A stretch of 53,157 nt of DNA from the NCBI GenBank assembly GCA_028287115.1, contig JAQBQF010000002.1:1-53157 (forward strand). The letters are read 5' to 3'. Made by a program: the position numbers and the translations under genes. This document shows positions 8,452 to 16,903 of this stretch, piece by piece. Numbering within the stretch: position 1 is the stretch's first letter; every line of letters starts with the position of its first letter. The notes beneath the pieces were generated by a model. That model saw nothing but the letters and a program-made list of their open reading frames with translations. It ran no database searches and was not told the DNA's origin. This DNA comes from Myxococcales bacterium. GTDB taxonomy: Bacteria; Myxococcota_A; Polyangia; Haliangiales; Haliangiaceae.

Positions 8452-10428
8452 ATGGGGGACGAGCGTCTGGGGCGGTACGTGGTGCTAAGACACCTGGCAT
8501 CCGGCGGAATGGCCGATGTCCTGCTCGCCCGGACCGATGGCATCGAAGGATTCGAGCGCCACATCATCCTCAAACGAATCCGCGCGGAGCACGCGAAGGA
8601 TCAGCGCTTCATCACGATGTTCCTCGATGAAGCGCGGACGGCGGCGAACCTGCACCACCAGAACATCGTGCAGGTCTTCGATATCGGCGAGAACGCGGGC
8701 GAGTACTTCTTCGCGATGGAGTACATCCACGGCGAGGATCTCCGAAATATTCTGTCGGCGGTCGCGAGAAGTCGCACGCACATGCCTCTCGGGTACGTCG
8801 TCGCGATCGTGGCGTCGGCCGCCGCTGGGCTGCACTACGCGCACGAACGTCGCGGCTCGGACAAGAAGCCGATGGGCATCGTCCATCGCGACGTGTCGCC
8901 TTCGAACGTGCTCATCGGCTATGACGGCTCGATCAAGGTCGTCGACTTCGGCATCGCGAAGGCGGCGAGCACCGCGGAGACCCGATCGGGGAGCCTCAAA
9001 GGCAAGGTCGCCTATATGTCTCCCGAGCAGTGCAAAGGAGACCCGATCGATCGGCGCAGTGACGTGTACGCGCTCGGCGTCGTGTTGTACGAGCTCGCGA
9101 CGACCACGCGGCTCTTCAAAGGCGACAACGACTACCTCGTGATGGATTCGATCGTGAACGGCAAGGTGCCGTTGCCGCGCGTCCGCCGGCCCGACCTCCC
9201 GAACGAGCTCGCGATCATCATCATGCGGGCGCTGTCACCCGATCTCTCGAAGCGCTACCAGACCGCCGACGAGCTGCGCACCGCCCTCGAGCAATTCGCA
9301 TCCAAGGCAGGCTTGACCGCCTCGACCTCGGCGATCGCCGGCTACATGTTCAAGCTATTCGGCGACAAGCCCGAACCGTGGCTCGCGGGTAGCGGCACCG
9401 ATGTCGATTCGCAGCCGGTCGATCACGAAGCGGCGACCGAGGCCGCGAAATACAGCTGGACCGAGGTGCCGCGCGAGGACAGCGCGACAAGAGACGCAGC
9501 GGCGCGAGCGAAGACCGCCACGCCGTCCGAGGACGCGAAGACGCGAACGGATAGCAAGCGGCGTCGCAGCGGTGCGTTAAGTCCGATCGCGATCGCAGAT
9601 ACGATCGCACCTCCCATGGCGCAGCCGGACCTCCTGCAGGAGCCGCGCACCAATACGAAGTTTGGTTGGGAGAAGCGCCCGACGCACGATGTCGAGACGC
9701 GCAAGCGAGCTGCAGCGAAGGCCGTGATGTTTGGGCTTCCGATGCTCGCGATCGCGGGCATCGCGACGTGGCACTTTGCGCTACGCGACAGCGGCAACGA
9801 CGCGAAGGGCGCACCGACGCCGGCGCCGCTCGCGACGATCACGCCCGCCGTTGCACCGCCGGTCGTCCCAATCACGCCGCCACCGCCGGTGAGCGCGCCG
9901 ACTCCGCCACCGCCGGTGAGCGCACCGACTCCGCGGCCGCCGACGCCGGCTCCTGTCGCCGTGGTTGCGACACCGGTGCCGAGCTCCGCCGCCGCGCCTC
10001 TCGCCCACAAGATCGTCCTGCCGCCGCCAAGAAAAACCGCGATCAAGAAAGATCCGGTGGCGCAAGTTGCCGTGCCGGCGCCCGTCGCACCGGCACCCGC
10101 GCCGGTCGTCGTACCGGTAGCGCCGCCGGTTACCCCAGCGCCGCCACCCGAGCCGGTGATCGCGCAACTCTCCGATGCGACGATCACCGCGGTCGCCTCC
10201 GATCACGCGCGCCAGCTCTCGAAGTGCGAAGGCACCGAAGAGGTTCACGGCGAAGTCTCCGTCAGCTTTCAGATCGATGCCGCGGGCCGGGTGGTCAAGA
10301 GCCAGCTCTCGTCGAGCATCAAGAACTCGAAAGTGTCCGGATGCATCCTTCGATCGGTACAGAGCTGGCAGTTCCCCAAGCCGCCTGCAGGGGCTGCGAA
10401 GGGGATTTACTCGCTGTCGTTCCAGTAG
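8452..10428 (+). CDS. Membrane Ser/Thr kinase with C-terminal AgmX/TonB-like domain
   Basis: A 658-residue protein. Residues 1-290 form a complete Hanks-type kinase: Gly loop ASGGMADVLLA, K41, catalytic HRDVSPSN from H145, DFG at 165-167, activation segment ending AYMSPEQ. A membrane helix lies at about 424-446. A long Pro/Ala/Val-rich stretch (455-575) would span the periplasm. The last ~80 residues (GEVSVSFQIDAAGRV... to the end) resemble the TonB-like C-terminal domain of gliding-motility proteins AgmX/PglI. This layout (cytoplasmic kinase, TM, Pro-rich spacer, TonB-like tip) suggests linking an envelope signal or force to phosphorylation, which is inference. The start ATG lies in a short divergent promoter region. 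Confidence 0.88.
   Translation: MGDERLGRYVVLRHLASGGMADVLLARTDGIEGFERHIILKRIRAEHAKDQRFITMFLDEARTAANLHHQNIVQVFDIGENAGEYFFAMEYIHGEDLRNILSAVARSRTHMPLGYVVAIVASAAAGLHYAHERRGSDKKPMGIVHRDVSPSNVLIGYDGSIKVVDFGIAKAASTAETRSGSLKGKVAYMSPEQCKGDPIDRRSDVYALGVVLYELATTTRLFKGDNDYLVMDSIVNGKVPLPRVRRPDLPNELAIIIMRALSPDLSKRYQTADELRTALEQFASKAGLTASTSAIAGYMFKLFGDKPEPWLAGSGTDVDSQPVDHEAATEAAKYSWTEVPREDSATRDAAARAKTATPSEDAKTRTDSKRRRSGALSPIAIADTIAPPMAQPDLLQEPRTNTKFGWEKRPTHDVETRKRAAAKAVMFGLPMLAIAGIATWHFALRDSGNDAKGAPTPAPLATITPAVAPPVVPITPPPPVSAPTPPPPVSAPTPRPPTPAPVAVVATPVPSSAAAPLAHKIVLPPPRKTAIKKDPVAQVAVPAPVAPAPAPVVVPVAPPVTPAPPPEPVIAQLSDATITAVASDHARQLSKCEGTEEVHGEVSVSFQIDAAGRVVKSQLSSSIKNSKVSGCILRSVQSWQFPKPPAGAAKGIYSLSFQ
9877..9930 (+). 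repeat. 27-bp tandem repeat in kinase Pro-rich linker
   Basis: Two adjacent 27-base units (9877-9903 and 9904-9930) differ at one position and encode the PPPPVSAPT repeat of the periplasm-spanning linker. It is in frame, so expansion would only lengthen the spacer. Confidence 0.85.
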
Positions 10429-10473
10429 CGCCGCGTAGTCGGCCAGCCGGCACCGCGCTAGAGTGCCGGGGTC

Positions 10474-11616
10474 ATGGACCTCAGCTTCACCGAAGAGCAG
10501 GACGCCCTCGTACAAACCGCCCGCGAGTTCACGCGCAAGGAAGTCATTCCACGTGCGGCTCACTTCGACGAGACCGGCGAGTTTCCGCGCGAGATCTTGA
10601 AGAAGGCCTGGGAGACCGGCCTGATGAACATCGAGATCCCCGATGTCTACGGCGGCCTCGGCGGCAGCTGTCTCGATAATTGCCTCGTTCAGGAAGAGGT
10701 CTCGTTCGGCTGCTCCGGCATCAATACCTCGATGGCGGCGAACTCACTCGGCGCGACCCCGTTGCTCGTCGCCGGCACCGAGGAGCAGAAGAAGAAATAT
10801 CTCGGGCGCCTGACCTCGGAGTTCGGGTTTTGCGCATACTGCTGCTCGGAGCCAGACGCGGGCAGCGACGTCGCAGGTATGCGGACGCGGGTCACGCGCC
10901 ATGGCGACGACTACGTCCTCAACGGCCAGAAACGCTGGATCACGAACGGTGGCGTCGCGAGCTTCTACACGGTGTTTGCGACGTTCGATCCGGCGATGAA
11001 GCACAAGGGGATCGCGTGCTTTGTCGTCGACGCGAACACGCCCGGCGTCAAGGCCGGACGCAAAGAGAACAAGATGGGCCAGCGCGCGTCGAACACCACC
11101 GACGTGATCTTCGAAGACGTCAAGCTGCCGAAAACCGCGCTCGTGGGCACCGAAGACGGCGGGTTCAAGGTCGCGATGAAGACGTTCGATCGGTCGCGGC
11201 CGTGGATCGCGGCGACGGCCGCGGGCGTGATCCGGCGCTCGCTCGAAGAGAGCCGCGCGTATTCGCTCGAGCGCAAGACGTTCGGCGTACCGATCGCGCA
11301 GCATCAGGCCGTGCAGTTCATGCTCGCGGAGATGGCGATCGCGTACGAATCGACGCGGCTGCTCACGCACAAGGCCGCGTGGCTCGTCGATCAGGGCGAC
11401 CTGTCGAGCATCGTCTCGAGCTATGCCAAGGCGTACGGCGCGGACGCGGCGATGCGCTGCTCGACGGACGCCGTCCAGATCTTCGGCGGCTACGGCTACA
11501 CGAAGGAATATCCGGTCGAGAAGCTGATGCGCGACGCGAAGCTCCTGCAGATCTACGAAGGCACGTCTCAGATCCAGCGCATCGTGATCGCGCGCAACGT
11601 GCTCGGCGGGAAGTAA
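10474..11616 (+). CDS. Acyl-CoA dehydrogenase (short/medium-chain type)
   Basis: A full-length 380-residue FAD enzyme catalysing alpha,beta-dehydrogenation of acyl-CoA in beta-oxidation or branched amino-acid breakdown, passing electrons to ETF. Visible: N-terminal helical domain starting MDLSFTEEQ, FAD/substrate segment CCSEPDAGSDVAGMRT, WITNGG, the RKTFGVPIAQHQAVQF helix, and the C-terminal IYEGTSQIQR with catalytic Glu362 in the position used by short- and medium-chain enzymes. Chain length cannot be fixed by eye. It appears to be a single-gene unit 45 bases after the kinase stop. Confidence 0.93.
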   Translation: MDLSFTEEQDALVQTAREFTRKEVIPRAAHFDETGEFPREILKKAWETGLMNIEIPDVYGGLGGSCLDNCLVQEEVSFGCSGINTSMAANSLGATPLLVAGTEEQKKKYLGRLTSEFGFCAYCCSEPDAGSDVAGMRTRVTRHGDDYVLNGQKRWITNGGVASFYTVFATFDPAMKHKGIACFVVDANTPGVKAGRKENKMGQRASNTTDVIFEDVKLPKTALVGTEDGGFKVAMKTFDRSRPWIAATAAGVIRRSLEESRAYSLERKTFGVPIAQHQAVQFMLAEMAIAYESTRLLTHKAAWLVDQGDLSSIVSSYAKAYGADAAMRCSTDAVQIFGGYGYTKEYPVEKLMRDAKLLQIYEGTSQIQRIVIARNVLGGK

Positions 11617-11782
11617 TCAGGGCAGCGCGACCGGCAACCGCAACGTGATCCGCGTTCCGGCGCCGTGGAAGCCAGGCGTCTGCACGTCGGCCACCACACG
11701 ATCGAAGTCGGTGGTCGGCAGGAAGATCCTGCAGCTCCCGTGACTCGCGTGTGTCGCGGAGGTTTTCGAGTAATATCGCGAA

Positions 11783-12274
11783 ATGCTCAAAACACTCGCA
11801 TTCACGACGTGCACGCTGTTCCTGGTGCTGACCGGCTGCAAGAAGAAAGACGAAACCAAGCCGGCCGATCAGACGGCCGAGACGAAGCCCGGCGAAGCCA
11901 AGCCGAGCGAAGCCAAGCCGAGCGAAGCCAAGCCCGCCGAGCCAGCCCCTGCAGCGGCCGGCGTCACGATCGCGAACATCGCTGACTACGAAGCCAAGTC
12001 GGGCGAGCTGATGGACAAGCTCACCGCGATCTTCGTTGCGGACGGAACCAACTGCGACAAGCTCGCGGGCGACGTCAACAAGTTCGTCGACGACAACAAG
12101 CCCTCGATCGACGCGACGGCCGCGTACGAGAAGGCGCACCCCGACGACAAGAAGGCGGTCACCGAGAAGGAGAAGGTCAAGACCAAGGAGTTCGAGTCCA
12201 AGGCCGGCCCGTCCATCGACGCCTGCAAGGACAACAAGGCCTTCCAGACCGCGATCTCGAAGCTGCCCGAGTAG
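11783..12274 (+). CDS. Small lipoprotein with EAKP repeats
   Basis: A 163-residue protein with a lipoprotein signal peptide (lipobox LTGC, Cys at residue 19), then a repetitive linker of KPGEAKPSEAKPSEAKP type, then an acidic/Lys-rich helical domain of about 110 residues with two Cys (NCDKL and DACKD) that could form a disulphide. The family is unknown. Likely a surface or periplasmic lipoprotein. It ends 9 bases before the convergent efflux pump gene. The 166-base gap before it shows only a weak trace of coding on the minus strand (see findings). Confidence 0.8.
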   Translation: MLKTLAFTTCTLFLVLTGCKKKDETKPADQTAETKPGEAKPSEAKPSEAKPAEPAPAAAGVTIANIADYEAKSGELMDKLTAIFVADGTNCDKLAGDVNKFVDDNKPSIDATAAYEKAHPDDKKAVTEKEKVKTKEFESKAGPSIDACKDNKAFQTAISKLPE

Positions 12275-12283
12275 CCGTAGCGA

Positions 12284-15200
12284 TCAGCCCGCGGTCGCGC
12301 GCGGGATGTCGGTCGGTGGATCGCCGCCGCGACGCTGGCGGAACCAGTTGCGCGCGGCGCCGGCCCAGTAGTAGCTGACCGGCAACACGATCAGCGTCAG
12401 GATCGCCGAAGAGATCGTCCCGCTGACGACGACGACGGCGATCGGGCGCTGCGTCTCGCTGCCGATCGCGTGCGACATCGCGGCGGGCAGGAGCCCGAGC
12501 GCGGCGAGCAGGGCGGTCATCAAGATCGCCCGCAGCCGCTCGCGGGCTCCTTGGATCGTCGCGGTCCACAGATCTTCGCCGCGATCGAGTCGCGCTCGGA
12601 TCGCGCTCACGACGAGCACGCCGTTGAGGACCGCCTGGCCAAGGAGCGCGATGAACCCGACGGCGGCGGAGACCGACAGCGTCATCCCGACGAGCGCGAG
12701 CCCGACGAAGCCGCCGATCAGCGCGACCGGCAGGTTGAGGAGGATGATCGTCGCATCCCACACGGTGCCGAACGCCGAGAACAGCAGCAGGAACGTCAGC
12801 AGCAGTGACAGCGGCAACACGAGCGTCAGCCGTTTCATCGCGCGCTGCTGGTTCTCGAACTCGCCGCCCCACAAGATGTCGTAGCCGACCGGAAGCTTCA
12901 CGTTCGCGGCGACGCGGTTCTGCGCCTCGGCGATGAACGAGCCTAGATCGCGATTGCGGACGTTCATCCGAATCCCGACATAGCGCTTGCCGTTCTCGCG
13001 GGTGATCACGGCGCGGCTCGAGCCCATCGTGACGGTCGCGAGCGCCTTGACCGGAACGATCGAGCCGTCCTTGAGCGGCACGCGCAAGTTGCGGATCGCC
13101 TCGATCGACCCACGTGCGCCGATCGGCAAGCGGACCGTGACATCGAACCGCTTCTCGGCCTCCCACAGATCCGTTGCGGTGTGACCGGAGAGCGCGGTCT
13201 CGAGGTAGTCTTGGAGGCTGCCGAGATCGAGATCCCAGCGGGTCAATGCCTCGCGCTTCGGCACGACCGAGATCGACGGCTGCTCCGACGCACGCACGAT
13301 ACCGAGATCCGCGACGCCGGCGACCTTCCCGATCTCGCCTTCGATCGACTCCGCGAGCGTCTGCAGCTGCCCGAGGTCGTCGCCGTAGATCTTGACCGCG
13401 ACCTGGCCGAACTGGCCGCTGATGTTCTCGGCGACGTTGTCTCGGATCGGCTGACTGAAGTTGTATTCGAGGCCCGGAATCGACTTGAGGTTCTCGTCCA
13501 TGATCTCGATGACGTCATCGAGCGTCTTGATCTGCGAGCGCCACTCCTTCATCGGCCGCATCTTGACGAAGATCTCGAGATTCGAAGGCAGCGTCGGATC
13601 GGTGCCGTCCTCGGGTCGCCCGAGCTGCGTCAACAGCTCGGTGACCTCGGGCATGTCTCCCCATTGCTTCGGGTTACCGTGCTCGTCGAGCTCGCCGGGT
13701 TTCGGCTTGCGATCCTTGCGCATGAGCGCCGTGATCTTCGGCGTTAGCTTGCGGCCCTCGGTCAGCGAGATCGGCGCGGGCAACGTGAACGTGACGTACA
13801 GCGCGCCCTCGTTCAGCTCGGGCAAGAACTCGGTTCCGAGCCGTGGTCCGAGCTCGACACCTGCGTAGAGCACGGCGAGCGCGCCGATGAGGATCGCGGC
13901 CGGGTTGCGCATCGCGCCCATCAGCAACGGGTCGTAGGCTTTGCGCGCGGCTTTGAGGACCGGCGATTCCCGGATCTTCTTGTGGCGGCGCAGCGCGAAG
14001 AACGACAGCACCGGCACGAGCGTGAAGCTGACGAGCATCGCGCCGACGAGCGCGCTGACGACGGTGTGTGCCATCGGTGCGAAGATCCGGCCTTCGACGC
14101 GCTGGAGCGCGAAGATCGGCAGATAGGCCGCGACGATGATCAACAGCGAGAACAGCGTCGGCTTCGCGACCTCGCGTGCCGCGTGATAGATCGTGTCGAT
14201 GCGCTGCGCGGACGATTGTCGCTGATAGTCATCGCCGGCCGCGTGGCCGAACACGTGCTCGACAAGGATCACCGCGCCGTCGACGATGATCCCGAAATCG
14301 ACCGCGCCCATCGAGAGGAGGTTCGCGCTCATCCCGCGGACGTGCAGGTAGATGAACGAGGCCGCGAGCGAGAGCGGGATCACGAGCGTGACGACCAGCG
14401 ACGCCCGGACCGAGAGCAAGAACACGAACAGCACGACGCTGACGAGCAGCGCGCCTTCGCCGAGGTTATGAAACACGGTGTCGAGCGTCGTGTTGACGAG
14501 CTCGGTACGATCGTAGAACGGAACGATCCGGATCTTGAGCGCGCGGAACCGTGCGAGCTCTTCGGGGCCCTTCATCGCCGCGATCTCGTCGCCGCGCGCA
14601 ACCGCGGTTAGCTCGATCGTGCCGCAGGTCGCGCGTGCGAGCGTCGCCGGGTCGGGCTTGCCCGCTGTGCACGGGCCCGCGAACACGCCGAGCGGGTGCT
14701 GGATCTGCTGGCCATTCTCGTCGGACGTCTGGAGTGCGACGTCGACCTGGTTGCCGCGGTCTTTGAAGTTCCAGGTCGGAATTCCGTCTGGGAGCGCGCG
14801 CGCGTGCAGCTCCTCGAGGCGCGTGCGCAATCCCGCGAGCACGACCGAGGGGTTCATGCCTCGCCGCATCAACACGATGCCTTGGACGGCGTCATTATTG
14901 TTGCCGCGCGTCACGACGCCTTGTCGCGGCAGGAAGCCGACGGTGACGGTCGCGACGTCGCTGACCTTGACGGGCACACCGGCATGAAAGCCGACGCGCA
15001 CCATGCCGATGTCCTGCAGCGACTTGAACGTGCCGACGGAGCGGATCACGAACAGCTCGGAGCCGCGCTCGATCGAGCCGCCGGACGCGTTCTGCGAGGC
15101 CTTCGACAGCGCCTGAAACAGGTCGTCGAGCACGACGCCGAGCGCGGCCATCTTGGTCGGATCCGGCTCGACGTGGATCTCCTTGACGAGGCCGCCGTAC

Positions 15201-15724
15201 GACACGACATCGGCGACCCCCTGGACACGCATGATCGCGGGCCGGACGACCCAGTCCTGCACGGTGCGAAGCGTCATCGGATCGGCGCCCGCACCTTCGA
15301 GCGTGTAACGGTACACTTCACCGATCGGCGTCGCGAGCGGCCCTAGATCGGGCGAGATGCCGGTCGGCAAGTTCGCATCGGGGATCCGCTCCATGATCTG
15401 TTGCCGCGCGACGAGCGGCTCGACGCCGTCATCGAACGTCAACGTGACGAGCGACAGCCCGAACAGCGAGATCGATCGCAGGCGATACAGGCCGGGCACG
15501 CCGTTGAGCGCGCGCTCGAGCGGGATCGAGACCCGGCGCTCGACCTCTTCGGACGGCTGGCCCGGATAGATCGTGATCACCTGGACCTGCGTGTCGGTCG
15601 GATCGGGGAACGCCTCGATCGTCAGGTTCGAGTACGCGTACCAACCGGCGCAGGCGACGAAGATCGCCATCAGGAACACGAACAAGCGCGTTCCAAGCGA
15701 GCTCTTGATGAGGCCTTCGATCAT
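12284..15724 (-). CDS. czcA: CzcA-type heavy-metal RND efflux pump
   Basis: A 1146-residue inner-membrane proton-driven pump, third gene of a C-B-A operon. The N-terminus (KSSLGTRLFVFLMAIF) and 'FPDPTDTQVQVIT' are typical of HME-RND pumps. The TM4 motif reads VDFGIIVDGAVILVE, with both Asp and the Glu of the CzcA (divalent Zn/Co/Cd/Ni) group; Cu/Ag pumps such as CusA lack this DFG...D pattern. Family members are usually about 1030-1080 residues; the excess is an insertion of about 75 residues (about 320-396) containing two Cys, just before FYDRTEL. Substrate beyond 'divalent metal' is not decided. Confidence 0.92.
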   Translation of the reverse strand: MIEGLIKSSLGTRLFVFLMAIFVACAGWYAYSNLTIEAFPDPTDTQVQVITIYPGQPSEEVERRVSIPLERALNGVPGLYRLRSISLFGLSLVTLTFDDGVEPLVARQQIMERIPDANLPTGISPDLGPLATPIGEVYRYTLEGAGADPMTLRTVQDWVVRPAIMRVQGVADVVSYGGLVKEIHVEPDPTKMAALGVVLDDLFQALSKASQNASGGSIERGSELFVIRSVGTFKSLQDIGMVRVGFHAGVPVKVSDVATVTVGFLPRQGVVTRGNNNDAVQGIVLMRRGMNPSVVLAGLRTRLEELHARALPDGIPTWNFKDRGNQVDVALQTSDENGQQIQHPLGVFAGPCTAGKPDPATLARATCGTIELTAVARGDEIAAMKGPEELARFRALKIRIVPFYDRTELVNTTLDTVFHNLGEGALLVSVVLFVFLLSVRASLVVTLVIPLSLAASFIYLHVRGMSANLLSMGAVDFGIIVDGAVILVEHVFGHAAGDDYQRQSSAQRIDTIYHAAREVAKPTLFSLLIIVAAYLPIFALQRVEGRIFAPMAHTVVSALVGAMLVSFTLVPVLSFFALRRHKKIRESPVLKAARKAYDPLLMGAMRNPAAILIGALAVLYAGVELGPRLGTEFLPELNEGALYVTFTLPAPISLTEGRKLTPKITALMRKDRKPKPGELDEHGNPKQWGDMPEVTELLTQLGRPEDGTDPTLPSNLEIFVKMRPMKEWRSQIKTLDDVIEIMDENLKSIPGLEYNFSQPIRDNVAENISGQFGQVAVKIYGDDLGQLQTLAESIEGEIGKVAGVADLGIVRASEQPSISVVPKREALTRWDLDLGSLQDYLETALSGHTATDLWEAEKRFDVTVRLPIGARGSIEAIRNLRVPLKDGSIVPVKALATVTMGSSRAVITRENGKRYVGIRMNVRNRDLGSFIAEAQNRVAANVKLPVGYDILWGGEFENQQRAMKRLTLVLPLSLLLTFLLLFSAFGTVWDATIILLNLPVALIGGFVGLALVGMTLSVSAAVGFIALLGQAVLNGVLVVSAIRARLDRGEDLWTATIQGARERLRAILMTALLAALGLLPAAMSHAIGSETQRPIAVVVVSGTISSAILTLIVLPVSYYWAGAARNWFRQRRGGDPPTDIPRATAG

Positions 15725-15730
15725 GGGAAC

Positions 15731-16903
15731 TCAGTTGTCGAGCTGGATCTGGTTGTCGAGGAGGATCGCGCCACGGGTCACGATCAGCTCGCCGGGCTCG
15801 ACGCCCTGGAGCACCGGAACCTTGCCCGCGCTCACCGAGCCGACGACCACCGTGCGCTTGACGAGCGCGCCCGTCTTGCCGTCCTTGGCGTAGACATAGC
15901 TCTGCTCGCCGTCGGACAGCACCGCTTGCGCGGGCAGGGCGACCTTCGCGGCCGTCGGATCGTAGAACTTGATCTGGGCGTAGGCGTTCGGCCGCAGTGC
16001 ACCGTCGAGGTTCAGCAGCTTGACGCGCACGGGGACCGTATGACGATCCGGATCGACCACGGCCGAGACCTGGTTGACCGCACCTTCGAGCTCCGTGGTC
16101 CCGCCGACGATCACCTTCGCCTTGGCGCCGATCGCGAGCGCGCCGACGTCGTTCTCGAACAGATCGGCGACGACCCACACGTCGCTGAGATCGGCGATCG
16201 CCATCACCGAGCCCGCGGCGGTATCGACTTCTTGTCCGATCGTGATCGTCTTCTCGACGACGACGCCGTCGCGCGGCGCGGACACCGTGAACGACGCATC
16301 GCCCATGCCGGCGATCTTGAGCGACGACAGCTTCTGCTGCGCGAGGTTGACGGCGAGGTCCGCCTCGGCGACCTCTTGCTTGACCGTGATCAGCTCCTTG
16401 GCCGGGATCGAGCCTGCATCGACGAGCGCCTGGACGCGATCGAAGTTTGCGTGTGCCGTCGCGCGCTCGACCGTCGCCTTCGACAGCTCTGCGCGAAGCT
16501 CTGCGAGGTTCGGGCTCGCGACCGTGAACAGCGGAGCGCCGCTCTTGACGTGCTGTCCGCGCTCGACCATCACCGCGGTGACGCGGCCCGCGAGCGGCGA
16601 GCCCAAACGCGACGTGCGGCCTTCATCGAACACGATGCGCGCGGGAACCGGATCGGTCCAGTGTGGCTCGGCGGGCGCGGCGGGCTCGACCTTGATGACG
16701 CTCCACATCGGCGCGTCGTTCGTCAGCGTGACCGATGCGGATCCGACGGTCATCCCCGGCGCCGGGGCCTCCTTCGGCGGATCGGGCCGCTTGTAATGAC
16801 GCGCGAGCACGATCGCGGTACCGCCGAAAACGATCGCTGCGACGATGATCGGGATTCGCAGCGCGCGGCCCGGGGCCGGGCCCACAGAGACATCTTCGGT
16901 CAT
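15731..16903 (-). CDS. czcB: CzcB-type periplasmic adaptor of metal efflux RND
   Basis: A 390-residue membrane-fusion protein that bridges the RND pump and the outer-membrane channel. A short cytoplasmic start and one membrane helix (about residues 17-34) are followed by the barrel-sandwich/lipoyl half motifs (LGSPLAGRVTAVMVERGQHV and the partner SAPRDGVVVEKTITIGQEV), a helical hairpin in between, and a beta-barrel domain (VWVVADLFENDVGALAIGAKA). No His-rich metal-binding N-terminus is seen. Its ATG overlaps the stop of the upstream tolC-like gene (ATGA), and czcA starts 6 bases downstream. Confidence 0.92.
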   Translation of the reverse strand: MTEDVSVGPAPGRALRIPIIVAAIVFGGTAIVLARHYKRPDPPKEAPAPGMTVGSASVTLTNDAPMWSVIKVEPAAPAEPHWTDPVPARIVFDEGRTSRLGSPLAGRVTAVMVERGQHVKSGAPLFTVASPNLAELRAELSKATVERATAHANFDRVQALVDAGSIPAKELITVKQEVAEADLAVNLAQQKLSSLKIAGMGDASFTVSAPRDGVVVEKTITIGQEVDTAAGSVMAIADLSDVWVVADLFENDVGALAIGAKAKVIVGGTTELEGAVNQVSAVVDPDRHTVPVRVKLLNLDGALRPNAYAQIKFYDPTAAKVALPAQAVLSDGEQSYVYAKDGKTGALVKRTVVVGSVSAGKVPVLQGVEPGELIVTRGAILLDNQIQLDN

